The position numbers and the translations under genes are program-made. The notes beneath the pieces were generated by a model that was given only the letters and a program-made list of their open reading frames with translations, did not search any database and was not told the DNA's origin. DNA of 64,000 nucleotides from QHXW01 sp035297145. Its GTDB lineage: Bacteria; Acidobacteriota; Terriglobia; Bryobacterales; Bryobacteraceae. This document shows, one piece after another, positions 33,470-41,896 of the stretch (its first letter is position 1; each line of letters starts with the position of its first letter). The DNA lies in the NCBI GenBank assembly GCA_035297145.1, contig DATGZN010000063.1:1-64000 (forward strand), written 5' to 3'.

Positions 33470-35266
33470 TCAAATCTCCCCTTTTCGGAACTGGTCCGCC
33501 AGATGATCGCAGGAACGCCAGGCGAGCGCCATAATCGTCCACGTTGGATTGTGGCACGATGCGCTCACGTGACTGCTACCATCCACCACAAAGAGGTTCT
33601 TCACATCGTGCGATTGCTGGAACTGGTTCAGCACCGAGGTCTTCGGATCCGTTCCCATGCGCGCCGTGCCCAATTCGTGAATGGACCAGCCCGGGGTAAG
33701 GATCTCATTTCGCGCGTCGACCACCTCGAAACCGGCCTCGTCGAACATCTCCCTGGCCGCATTCACCATGTCCACGGACATCTTTTTTTCGTTATCGCCG
33801 TAGGTGTAGTGGAAGCGAATCACGGGGATTCCCCACTTGTCTTTCACTTCCGGATCGATCTGGATATGGTTTTCATAGCGCGCCAGCACCTCACCGAAAC
33901 CCGACAGGCTGATGAAGGCGCCGGCGTGGTCGCGAACCGCCTTCTTGTAGTTGCGGCCGAACCCAGGCATGGACATGGCATATCCAGGTTCCATGGTATT
34001 TCCGCCAAATCCTTCAAACCCATAAGCGCGAATGAAGTTCACGTTTCGGTCTTTGAGATTACGGAACCTCGGCACGTAAAAGCCACCCGGCCGTCCGTCA
34101 TCCAGAGTGTGAGCCTTGCCCACCAGGTCCTTGACCAGGCCTGTAATGTGGGGCCCCATGGTGTGGTCGCATAAATTGTGGCCTACGTGGCCGCTCGAAT
34201 TTCCGATGCCGTTCGGATGGATCGTGGACTTCGAAAGCAACATCAGCCGGCCACTTTCCAGGGTGGAAGCCGCGAGCACGATGGCTTTGCCGCGTGCTTC
34301 GTAGGTTTTCTTGGTTTCGGTATCTACGAATGACACGCCGCGAGCCTTTCCAGACGAGGGATCGACGGTAACTTCATATGCGGTTGCATTGGTGCGGATC
34401 GTCAGATTTCCCGTCTCGAGCGCCGGGAAAATCAGGCCCGTGGGCGAGTCGAAGGCAGCGTGAATGTCGCAACCGCCGGTGTGGCGCTCACACGCTCCGC
34501 GGCCGAAACACCGGCTGCGGTATTTGTTATGTTTCAGGCCATCGGTGGTAACCCCGGCGCGATACGGCGTAAGCACACGGCCCATTTTCGCCAGGCTCTC
34601 GCGGAGCATCATCTCCGGCTTGCTTAATCGGATCGCCCTCTGGAAAATGCTATCCGGCAGGTAATCCAGATTCTCCTTGTGGCCCGAGATGCCGAGGTAA
34701 AGATCGACCTTGTCATAATACGGCGCTATGTCCGCGTACGAGATCGGCCAGTCCTCGCCATAACCGTCGTGCCTCTTGGCCTTGAAGTCGTAGTCCGAGA
34801 GCCGCAAGCCCAGGCGTCCCCAGATATTGGTCTTGCCGCCCAGGCAGCGTGCGCGTGCCCATGCATAAGGGGTTCCCGTGTAGGGGTGATCCTTTTCATC
34901 CACCACGATATTCTTGCTGTAATCGCCTTTGCCCCACGATTCGATGTACGAGTACACGTGACGGAAGGGCATTCCCTTGGCGTACGGCCGGTCGCGAAAG
35001 CGATATTCCGCGGGAGTTAACGAGTGTGTATCAGCGGGAATTTCGCCACGACGCGGATGGTCGTACGGCCACTCCATGGACTTCAGCTCTTTGTTGATGT
35101 CGAGTTTCCGGCCTGCTTCGAGAAGCAGCACTTTCATGCCATGAGACGTGAGGACATGCGCCGCCATACCGCCGGCCGCACCTGAACCCACGATCACAGC
35201 GTCATACAGCCGCTTCAGATCGACATCGTCTGCGTTGCGATGGTCAGGAGAGAAGAAGTTCACCAC
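33470..35266 (-). CDS. GMC-family FAD oxidoreductase
   Basis: 598 aa. N-terminal FAD fold (VIVGSGAAGGMAAHVLTSHGMKVLLLEAG), a GMC substrate-domain with ACERHTGGCDIHAAFDSPTG and GKAIVLAASTLESGRLM, and the GMC C-terminal motif NLFVVDGSSHVSASCHNPTWTIMALAWR; the SCHNPTWTI segment supplies the His/Asn catalytic pair expected for gluconate/2-ketogluconate-type dehydrogenases. It has no signal of its own, consistent with hitch-hiking export with the Tat-bearing subunit 3. GTG start (second GTG follows directly) with AGGCGG before it. First gene of a four-gene operon. Likely oxidises a sugar or sugar acid in the periplasm. Confidence 0.94.
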   Translation of the reverse strand: MVNFFSPDHRNADDVDLKRLYDAVIVGSGAAGGMAAHVLTSHGMKVLLLEAGRKLDINKELKSMEWPYDHPRRGEIPADTHSLTPAEYRFRDRPYAKGMPFRHVYSYIESWGKGDYSKNIVVDEKDHPYTGTPYAWARARCLGGKTNIWGRLGLRLSDYDFKAKRHDGYGEDWPISYADIAPYYDKVDLYLGISGHKENLDYLPDSIFQRAIRLSKPEMMLRESLAKMGRVLTPYRAGVTTDGLKHNKYRSRCFGRGACERHTGGCDIHAAFDSPTGLIFPALETGNLTIRTNATAYEVTVDPSSGKARGVSFVDTETKKTYEARGKAIVLAASTLESGRLMLLSKSTIHPNGIGNSSGHVGHNLCDHTMGPHITGLVKDLVGKAHTLDDGRPGGFYVPRFRNLKDRNVNFIRAYGFEGFGGNTMEPGYAMSMPGFGRNYKKAVRDHAGAFISLSGFGEVLARYENHIQIDPEVKDKWGIPVIRFHYTYGDNEKKMSVDMVNAAREMFDEAGFEVVDARNEILTPGWSIHELGTARMGTDPKTSVLNQFQQSHDVKNLFVVDGSSHVSASCHNPTWTIMALAWRSCDHLADQFRKGEI

Positions 35267-35392
35267 GAGCCGCCTTGCCTGATGAGGCGATTATGCGCAC
35301 GGGCCCAGTCGGTTGGCAAGTACGAGCTTCCGCCTAATCGCGAGATCACCCTGACAGGGTTGTTGCTGATATCTGGCGTAAAATGCTCCTAG

Positions 35393-35679
35393 TCATCCAC
35401 TTGGGACACGCTCGCGCTCAGCATCCCCATGTACGAGACGCTGGGACTATCCGGCGAGCCGTTCGTGGGCGGTGATATCGGCGGCTTCATCGGCCGCACC
35501 GATGCCGAATTGATGACGCGCTGGTTCCAGGTCGGGCCGCGAAGGAGGTTCTATTGGATGGCAAACGGTTTCCCTCCGTGCGGCCCGGCGAGCTAGCACC
35601 AGGCTGGAACAAATCCGGAAATTCCATTTCGATCCAGTTTGACGACGACGGCCATCAACGGAGCATCCAGATCCGATAA
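35393..35679 (+). pseudogene. GH31 alpha-glucosidase remnant (internal deletion)
   Basis: Two frames hold consecutive pieces of a GH31 enzyme. The first (35393 to about 35535) reads STWDTLALSIPMYETLGLSG.. then EPFVGGDIGGFIGRT and AELMTRWFQVG, the conserved region around the catalytic site of family 31. The second (35542-35679) reads KEVLLDGKRFPSVRPGELAP.. and ends ISIQFDDDGHQRSIQIR with a stop, the family's C-terminal beta domain. In an intact enzyme several hundred residues lie between these parts, and everything upstream is missing as well. So this is the scar of a deleted alpha-glucosidase gene. No live GH31 gene is in the window. Confidence 0.7.
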
Positions 35680-35783
35680 GGCGGGTGGCTAACTGGAGCC
35701 CGCTCTACCTTAGCGAATAATTTTGAAAGTAACTGCCGGCTCGCCCCATTGTTCAGTGAAGGAACAAGGAGGATCGCTTGGGC

Positions 35784-36749
35784 ATGAAGTGGTTCCTACA
35801 CGTTGGTATTTGTCTTATCGTGTTGTCCGCGGCGGCAGAGCCCGGCCACGCATTAACCCCGACGATCACCATACTGCACGCCTTCAACGGCACGGACGGA
35901 TCGGCTCCTGTGGCGCCGCTTCTCCAGGCGTCCGACGGCAACTTCTACGGCACGACTTTTTACGGCGGCGACGACGGCCACGGGTGTGCACAGGGCTGTG
36001 AGGGCACGGTTTTCAAGATCACCCCTGAAGGGCAATTCACGTTGCTCCATACCTTTGTCGGTGGCGGAACTACCCCGGCTTACCGGGATGGGCACAATCC
36101 CTGGGGCGGGCTCGTCGAGGGCCCAGACGGATACCTCTACGGCACAACATTCAACGGCGGTTTTGTCACCCAAGCCGCGGCCGGAATCATCTACAAAATC
36201 AGCAAGACCGGCCAGTTTCAAAAGCTGCACGATTTTTGTGGTTACACTCCCTGTCACGACGGCGGGAACCCATGGGGGAGCCTCGCTGTTGGCAGCGACG
36301 GGTACTTGTACGGGACCACGACGAGCCCGCCCGCATTTCCCATTGCCTTCCGGATCAGTCCCACTGGTGGCTCCTACAGCGTGATCGCGCAGTTTTACAA
36401 TACCGGCCTGGGAACGCCGGAAAAGGGTCTTGTGCCGGCGTCAGACGGCAACCTTTACGGTGTGGCAGGCGGCGGTGTGTACCGCATAACGCCCCCCGGC
36501 GGGTTTAGCCCGCTCTACTTTTTCATCCCCGCTCAGGACGGTAGCGGCATTGACGCGTTGATTCAGGCGGCGGACGGCAACCTGTATGGCGCGAATTATT
36601 CCGGACCGGGCAACACAGGGACAGTCTTCAGAATCAGTCTCGCCGGAAACTTTCAAAAAATCCTCGGCCTGACAGGGTCCACCACGGGGACTGTCCCCAA
36701 CGCCCTGGTGCAAGCTTCAGACGCAGGCACCCCTGATCCAGGGGACTGA
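35784..36749 (+). CDS. Secreted GloVer-repeat protein, probably frameshifted
   Basis: 321 aa as read from the ATG at 35784 (an AAGGAGGA box at 35766-35773). After a signal peptide it has tandem units of the Gloeo/Verruco (TIGR03803) type: LLQASDGNFYGTTFYGG, GTVFKITPEGQFTLLHTF, GLVEGPDGYLYGTTFNGG and so on. The frame stops early after NALVQASDAG, but the +1 frame goes on PLIQGTDGKLFGTTPSHGVL.. to GTVFVMDAGI near 36837, exactly the continuation the repeat predicts. One indel near 36722 therefore breaks the last repeat. Function of GloVer proteins is unknown; they are extracellular beta-rich proteins. Confidence 0.75.
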   Translation: MKWFLHVGICLIVLSAAAEPGHALTPTITILHAFNGTDGSAPVAPLLQASDGNFYGTTFYGGDDGHGCAQGCEGTVFKITPEGQFTLLHTFVGGGTTPAYRDGHNPWGGLVEGPDGYLYGTTFNGGFVTQAAAGIIYKISKTGQFQKLHDFCGYTPCHDGGNPWGSLAVGSDGYLYGTTTSPPAFPIAFRISPTGGSYSVIAQFYNTGLGTPEKGLVPASDGNLYGVAGGGVYRITPPGGFSPLYFFIPAQDGSGIDALIQAADGNLYGANYSGPGNTGTVFRISLAGNFQKILGLTGSTTGTVPNALVQASDAGTPDPGD

Positions 36750-37271
36750 CGGAAAACTGTTCGGGACCACTCCGAGTCACGGTGTCCTGCAGGGTGGAGG
36801 TTTTGCCAGTGGCACCGTCTTCGTCATGGATGCGGGCATTGCCAGTCACGGAACCGGCCGTAAGGCCCGGCGGGCTGTTTTGACTTTCGCCCTCTCCGTC
36901 GCACTCCAGCGGCTTTGTTCAAACGGGGTTCGAGGAAACTGCTCGAATCAGGTTCTGAAGATCAGCAAGAGCCGGGACCAGCGGAGCCGTGCACCCGTCA
37001 AGTTCATCAAGGCTCGCACCCATTGGCCATCCGCCGCGTCATGCAACAAATCGCTTGACGCTTTTGGGGAATAAGAGCAGAATACCGGCAGACGAACAAT
37101 CCAGGAAATAATCGCCTATCGCGGTCCTTTTTTCTGAATATGTTCCGTCGACACTTGGGGGAGCGTGTTGATGACTCTCAGCTCATCCTGTCGTTCTGTT
37201 AGCCACCGTCCAGTGTCCCGAGTTATCAGTTCGAGGAGACGAGCCCCCGAAACGGGAATGGGAGGGTTCAA
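36750..37271. other. Gene-poor stretch after the GloVer gene
   Basis: To about 36840 this is the frameshifted tail of the GloVer gene. From there to 37271 I see no gene with support on either strand, and no clear terminator. GGAGGG at 37261-37266 belongs to the next small gene. Confidence 0.5.
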
Positions 37272-37517
37272 GTGCAAAAGTGTGATGAATGCCACAGACT
37301 GGAAGCTCTGCTGCAAGAGTCCAGCCTTGACTACCTTGCGGCTGCGAATCGGTATAATACGTGGCTCCCGACCGGCCTTTACAAGGCGTCGGCCGGGGAG
37401 GCGCTGCGAACAGCCAAGATCGCCAACGCTGAGCGGCAGAGGCAGTTCGATGAGCACGCCGAAGAGCACGCCGAAGAGCACGCCCGACCGGCACTTCGGA
37501 TGGCAGCGGGGGTGTAA
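37272..37517 (+). CDS. Small cytosolic protein with CDECH N terminus
   Basis: 81 aa from a GTG with GGAGGG 5 nt upstream. The product is helical and charged: MQKCDECHRLEALLQESSLD.. with KIANAERQRQFDEHAEEHAE ending HARPALRMAAGV. The run HAEEHAEEHA is a short tandem repeat that has probably expanded. Small Cys-pair plus helix proteins of this kind recur in acidobacterial genomes; function unknown. The CXXCH-like motif lacks a signal peptide, so haem attachment is unlikely. A longer minus-strand reading frame over the same bases has poor composition and is discounted. Confidence 0.7.
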   Translation: MQKCDECHRLEALLQESSLDYLAAANRYNTWLPTGLYKASAGEALRTAKIANAERQRQFDEHAEEHAEEHARPALRMAAGV

Positions 37518-38011
37518 AGCAAATCGAGCCGGCACCATCCTTATCAGGTCCCGAGGGATGTTTACGGTATCTCGTGCTCTGGACCCTCGCCAATTGTGAC
37601 GAAAATCCTTGCGGGATGGCCGAGCGAACCAATAGAGCCGCAAACGCCAGGCATGATTAGCGACAATGTCTGGCGGTGAGGGTCTCATGTCATTTGGTGA
37701 CAAGCGGTTGTCGCAAAAAAGCAAAATCGCCCGCAAAGGGTGGGGGCATTAACGCCTGGAATCGAGGGCGTTGGGACAGAAGCGTGTTCTTCTGAGCGAG
37801 GGGGTGGCCCATGGCAGTGCTACTCGTATTGACGAGCTGTCTCGCATTTGTAGCGGTTGATGCATTGTTGCGCCGGAGGCGTGGTAGACACTTGTGAAGC
37901 TGCGAATAACTTCGTAGAGCCAATGAGTGTTTTGGTGTTTTGATAGGCCCTGCTCATTTGTATTGAGGCCTTATTAGGTTCACTCTGACTCTGGGGATTG
38001 GAGTCGAAAGC
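37518..38011. other. Mostly non-coding, one possible 28-aa membrane peptide
   Basis: No ordinary gene is visible. The only candidate is the short open frame at 37811-37897 listed separately. Base use is less GC-rich than in the neighbours. No transposase or tRNA remnant is recognisable. Confidence 0.4.
37811..37897 (+). CDS. Possible 28-aa single-span membrane peptide
   Basis: ATG with AGGGGGTGG 3-10 nt upstream; product MAVLLVLTSCLAFVAVDALL then RRRRGRHL. One hydrophobic span followed by an arginine-rich cytosolic tail is the shape of many real bacterial micropeptides (for example KdpF-like subunits), but no partner operon is next to it. Short enough to occur by chance; low confidence. Confidence 0.3.
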   Translation: MAVLLVLTSCLAFVAVDALLRRRRGRHL

Positions 38012-38311
38012 ATGGGACGAAATATGTTTCTTTCTTGTCGGGCCGAACGGCTGTTTTTCCAGATTCCCATCTGCATCGCGGTCGCGTTCGGTCTGAGTTT
38101 GATGTTCCCCCAGTTCATTCTGGTCCTCCAAGAGAGCCTTCTCGAAGGTCCTGTTGGCTGGAAGAGCTTCCTGCTCCTGGCGGTCCTGGTCGGTGCCGTG
38201 TCGTTGATCATCATCGTCGGGTTGGCTGGAGTTGGGGCGGTCATCGGCTTCCTCTTATGGGCATTGTTCGCCCGGCGCCTGTCCGGCCCACTTTGCCGGC
38301 CCGTTCGCTGA
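38012..38311 (+). CDS. Small integral membrane protein
   Basis: 99 aa (an internal ATG at 38024 is also possible). Two or three hydrophobic segments: FFQIPICIAVAFGLSLMFPQFILVL and FLLLAVLVGAVSLIIIVGLAGVGAVIGFLLWALFA. Third codon positions are strongly G/C, as in real genes here, while the overlapping minus-strand frames are hydrophilic and low in G/C at third positions. No clear Shine-Dalgarno. No family recognised. Convergent with the large membrane gene, 15 nt away. Confidence 0.5.
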   Translation: MGRNMFLSCRAERLFFQIPICIAVAFGLSLMFPQFILVLQESLLEGPVGWKSFLLLAVLVGAVSLIIIVGLAGVGAVIGFLLWALFARRLSGPLCRPVR

Positions 38312-38326
38312 AAAATCTCCGTTACC

Positions 38327-40111
38327 TTAAATTGCGCTCGGGCTGTCTAAAGAATCAGGAGCCTTGAGTTGGCTCGCTTTACGCAATATTCCTGGAAGGA
38401 GAATCAGCGCACCACCGTAGAAAAGCAGTGAGATTACCAAGGCTAGACTACGCTCGTTGACGAAATCTCGCGTCGCCAGCTTCCAGGCGCCAAGACCCAT
38501 GAATCCATACACCAGCCACGCGAGTTCACGCTTGGGCCAATGCGAGCTGGCCCAGGCCAGTGCTACCGAGAAGGTCGTGAGCACCACCGTTCCAAGAGTG
38601 TCCGCGGGGATGCGGCCGGCCCAGCCTCTCGCCACGCCGAGCCAGATCAGGATGAGAGTGTGGCCAGCAATCCCTGACAAAATCCAGGTGATATTCGCTG
38701 AAATCGCGAACAACGACACCTGTTTGCGCCAAAGGGAAGCCTCGCCCGGCCAACTTAGGGCAATCGCCGCCAACGATAGCATGGCAGCGGCTAGGACACC
38801 CACGGACACAAGCCATTGAAATGGAGCGCTGCCACCGCCAAACAATACCGATAACGCTTGGCCAGCGGCGCCCGAAACCGCCGCGCCGAGCGTCAGATAG
38901 ATAGCGCCATGCAGGCCCAGGGTGGGCCGGCGAGCGCCCATCGCGGTCCAGCAACACACTACAGCACATCCGCACCACAGGACCCAGAATCCAGCGCCGG
39001 AAAATGGCAAAAAGGTGCCCGCAAGTACCAGCGACAGTCCGAAAGTCGCCCAGGCGCGGAAGTTCCACTTGTCGCTCCGGTCAAAACGCAGGAAGGAGAT
39101 CATGTAGCAGGCTAGGCCCCCGATCAGCCCCGAAATCCCCAGCGTCACCATGGCGGCGCCATTGCTTCTGAACACCCATACGACGCCTCCAATACCGATC
39201 AGAAGGGCAGACGCTGTTTGCGCTATTTCAGAAAAACTCAGGGTCCGGCGTCTGACCACCGATTGAGTTACAGCCGTCGCGACGTAGATCAGGATCAGCA
39301 ACAGTTGAGCCGCAAGCACTGCCCGCGTCGACGTAGGCACGTATCCCTCGGGAAGGCCATTTTCCCGTGCCATGAGCCAGGAAAATACGATAACGGCAGC
39401 ATCGGCGGTAATCGCGGAGAACCATCGCGAGCCGGTTGGATGATCGCGCCAGGCCGCGAATTCCAACGCCGCGGCGATGGCGAGTAAGGCCAGTGTGAAC
39501 GGGAGGAGATCGCGGGTTGCGAGCAGGAGTGCTGCCGCAATTAACGTTGATGATACGCATACGATGCCGGAAATGAGAATCTGACGCTTCCTCCAGGAGA
39601 CGGCCAAAGCGATGCAAGCGACGCCTACCAGGACCGCGGCGCCGGCCGAGGGAGGAATGACCTTGAGACGTTCCGACGCTTCCCAGACCAGTGGGCCCAT
39701 GATGAGCATCGAAGCACCGCACGTCAGGACAGTCGCGAGTTCCTGTTCGACCGGCAGTCGCGCTGCGACCAAGAGCCACACCACCGCGTATAGGAGGCCG
39801 ATCGCAACGCCTACGGTGGGGGGCATCGCCCCGAGCTCGGTTAGAGCCCGAAGAAGGTAGGCGCCAGCCATGGCAAGAAGCGCTCTACCGAGCGCGGGCA
39901 AGGCAGTTGACGATACACGTAGTCCACGGGCGGCTTCGGAAACAGGAGCCGGTGCCAGAACCGCAGCCTCGAGCTCGGCGGCACGGAGTGTGCCTTCTCC
40001 GAGACGCTGTTCTAAGTTCAGAACTCGTTGCCGTAGTTCCTGAACCTGCCGTGTCAACTCGCTGAGATCTTGTTGTGGGTCCGGATTCGCCGTAAGGGAT
40101 GGGGCAGACAT
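38327..40111 (-). CDS. Polytopic membrane protein (DUF2339-like) with N-terminal coiled coil
   Basis: 594 aa. Residues about 12-50 form a coiled coil (LSELTRQVQELRQRVLNLEQRLGEG), then about 14-16 membrane spans follow, starting ALGRALLAMAGAYLLRALTELG. The plan, a cytosolic coiled coil followed by a stack of short hydrophobic pairs, resembles DUF2339 proteins, though the usual signature is not clear. No catalytic motif visible. Adjacent to but divergent from the Rieske/cytochrome operon (265 bp between starts). Confidence 0.8.
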   Translation of the reverse strand: MSAPSLTANPDPQQDLSELTRQVQELRQRVLNLEQRLGEGTLRAAELEAAVLAPAPVSEAARGLRVSSTALPALGRALLAMAGAYLLRALTELGAMPPTVGVAIGLLYAVVWLLVAARLPVEQELATVLTCGASMLIMGPLVWEASERLKVIPPSAGAAVLVGVACIALAVSWRKRQILISGIVCVSSTLIAAALLLATRDLLPFTLALLAIAAALEFAAWRDHPTGSRWFSAITADAAVIVFSWLMARENGLPEGYVPTSTRAVLAAQLLLILIYVATAVTQSVVRRRTLSFSEIAQTASALLIGIGGVVWVFRSNGAAMVTLGISGLIGGLACYMISFLRFDRSDKWNFRAWATFGLSLVLAGTFLPFSGAGFWVLWCGCAVVCCWTAMGARRPTLGLHGAIYLTLGAAVSGAAGQALSVLFGGGSAPFQWLVSVGVLAAAMLSLAAIALSWPGEASLWRKQVSLFAISANITWILSGIAGHTLILIWLGVARGWAGRIPADTLGTVVLTTFSVALAWASSHWPKRELAWLVYGFMGLGAWKLATRDFVNERSLALVISLLFYGGALILLPGILRKASQLKAPDSLDSPSAI

Positions 40112-40376
40112 GGCGTCCTCCTTGAGCGGCCTTGAGAATTGCTTAAAGGTGACTATGGCTCAGCACGTTTTGCGCCAAGCCGCAGCCTTGGGTAAGGTTG
40201 AGCGATCTGAAGAACGATTCTCGTGACTAACTGCGGGAATCTCCGCAAGTTGGCTGCGCGATACAGCGCAACTTGAGTGCGAAAGCCGTGACTGTGGACA
40301 TTTCCCCAGTTCTCGGCTTCACCAACCGTTTGTCTGTGTTTGGAACGAGCCTTGCATCGGTTCGAACCATCCATCT

Positions 40377-40808
40377 ATGGAACAGGCCCGCCGCAGTCTC
40401 TTGCGCTGGTTGCTGGGCGGCGGGTTCTCGGCATCCATCATTTCCTTTCTTTATCCGGCATTCAGATTCATGTCTCCTCCGGAGGTGCCCGAGGCCTCAA
40501 TCAATGAGGTTTCCGCCGGCAAGGTGCAGGATCTCAAGCAGAATCAAGGCAGGATCGTAAAGTTTGGCAACCTCCCCGTGCTGCTGGTCCACACGAGTGC
40601 GGGGGAATGGCGCGCGTTTTCCGCCGTCTGCACGCACTTGAATTGCACCGTGCAGTTCCGCGAATCGAGCAGTCAGATCTGGTGCGCCTGTCATAACGGC
40701 CTATATAACCTAAACGGACAAGTGGTATCCGGACCGCCACCGCGCCCTCTGGATGAATACGCGGTGCATATTCGGGGCGATGAAGTGGTAGTCTCGCGCA
40801 GAGCTTAA
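40377..40808 (+). CDS. Rieske [2Fe-2S] protein of a cytochrome b complex
   Basis: 143 aa. One N-terminal membrane anchor (RWLLGGGFSASIISFLYPAFRFM), then a Rieske domain. Box 1 is CTHLNC (Cys85, His87, Cys90) and box 2 is CACHNG (Cys103, Cys105, His106); Cys85/His87/Cys103/His106 ligate the cluster and Cys90-Cys105 would form the disulphide. It is 2 nt upstream of the cytochrome b gene, which is followed with a 4-nt overlap by a multihaem cytochrome c. Accepts electrons from quinol at the positive side of the membrane. High-potential features (Ser in SGPPPRPL after box 2) agree with a standard Rieske, but potential cannot be read from sequence. Confidence 0.95.
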   Translation: MEQARRSLLRWLLGGGFSASIISFLYPAFRFMSPPEVPEASINEVSAGKVQDLKQNQGRIVKFGNLPVLLVHTSAGEWRAFSAVCTHLNCTVQFRESSSQIWCACHNGLYNLNGQVVSGPPPRPLDEYAVHIRGDEVVVSRRA

Positions 40809-40810
40809 AA

Positions 40811-41896
40811 ATGACGGAGACACCGCAGACCTTGGCCTGGTTTGAAGAGAGGCTGGGGCTCGCGTCAATGCGGAAGTTTCTCGCGCACAAGACCGTCCCG
40901 GTGCATGCCGGAACCATGTGGTATTACTTCGGCGGTATCACTCTTTTTCTGTTCGTCATCCAGGTGCTTACGGGCACACTGCTGCTCCTCTACTACCGGC
41001 CGTCACCCGGAGAGGCGTACGAGAGTGTGCAGTTCATCATGACCCGAGTGCAGTTCGGGTGGCTGGTGCGCTCGGTCCATAGTTGGTCGGCCAACTTGAT
41101 GATCCTTTCGGCGTTCATTCACATGTTCAGCGTGGTGTTCCTGCGCGCGTTTCGCCGGCCCCGCGAGCTGACCTGGCTCAGTGGGATCGCACTTCTCGGG
41201 CTGGCGCTGGGTTTCGGTTTCAGTGGCTATCTGTTGCCTTGGAACACCGTGTCTTACTTTGCCACAAAGGTGGGGACTGACATGGCGGCGGCGGTGCCCG
41301 GGGTGGGACATTACATCGCACGGTTCCTCCGGGGAGGCAACGATGTCGGAGGGGCGACCCTGACGCGCTTCTTCGGTTTTCATGTCGCGGTCTTGCCGGG
41401 CCTGACAACCCTGCTGCTGCTCGCCCATCTGGCCCTGGTGCAAAAGCATGGCATCAGCGCGCCAAGGTGGGCGGAAGAAGAGTACGAGCGCAAACGTATG
41501 CCCCTGCCGCAGATGCCATTTTTCCCGAACTTCTTTCTGCGGGAACTGATGGCCTGGTATGCCGCCCTGGGAGTACTCGGTTCGCTGGCGGCGCTGTTTC
41601 CGTGGGAGCTGGGCATCAAGGCGGACCCCTTTGCGCCGGCGCCCGCGGGCATCCGTCCCGAGTGGTATTTCCTGGCCCCGTTTTACACGCTGAAGCTGAT
41701 CCCCAGCCACGTGTGGGTGTTTGAAGGCGAATTGGTCGGTCTGCTCGGGTTCGGGTTGCTGGCCCTTTGGTGGGTAGCTCTTCCTTTCTGGGCCGTGGAT
41801 CGAAAGGGCATAGAGCGAACACGCTGGGTGACAGGGGCGGGCGTGCTGCTGATCGCCTACCTGACTACATTTTCCGCGTTGGGGTATTGGAGATGA
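40811..41896 (+). CDS. Cytochrome b, fused b6/subunit IV with b6-type His spacing
   Basis: 361 aa with seven or eight spans. Haem ligands: HSWSANLMILSAFIH gives two His 14 apart in span B, and HVAVLPGLTTLLLLAH gives two His 15 apart in span D. The 14/15 spacing is that of cytochrome b6 (bc1 has 14/14). The Qo motif is PEWYF, in PAGIRPEWYFLAPFYTLKLIP. The subunit IV part is fused in one chain. Start 2 nt after the Rieske stop; its TGA overlaps the next ATG (ATGA). Together a menaquinol- or ubiquinol-oxidising complex of unusual make-up. Confidence 0.95.
   Translation: MTETPQTLAWFEERLGLASMRKFLAHKTVPVHAGTMWYYFGGITLFLFVIQVLTGTLLLLYYRPSPGEAYESVQFIMTRVQFGWLVRSVHSWSANLMILSAFIHMFSVVFLRAFRRPRELTWLSGIALLGLALGFGFSGYLLPWNTVSYFATKVGTDMAAAVPGVGHYIARFLRGGNDVGGATLTRFFGFHVAVLPGLTTLLLLAHLALVQKHGISAPRWAEEEYERKRMPLPQMPFFPNFFLRELMAWYAALGVLGSLAALFPWELGIKADPFAPAPAGIRPEWYFLAPFYTLKLIPSHVWVFEGELVGLLGFGLLALWWVALPFWAVDRKGIERTRWVTGAGVLLIAYLTTFSALGYWR

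Noticed and set aside
37116..37736. Open frame of 206 codons on the minus strand
   Set aside because: It overlaps the small plus-strand gene with a good ribosome site, has no motif and repeats GVLFGVLFGVL only because it is antisense to the HAEEHAEEHA repeat.
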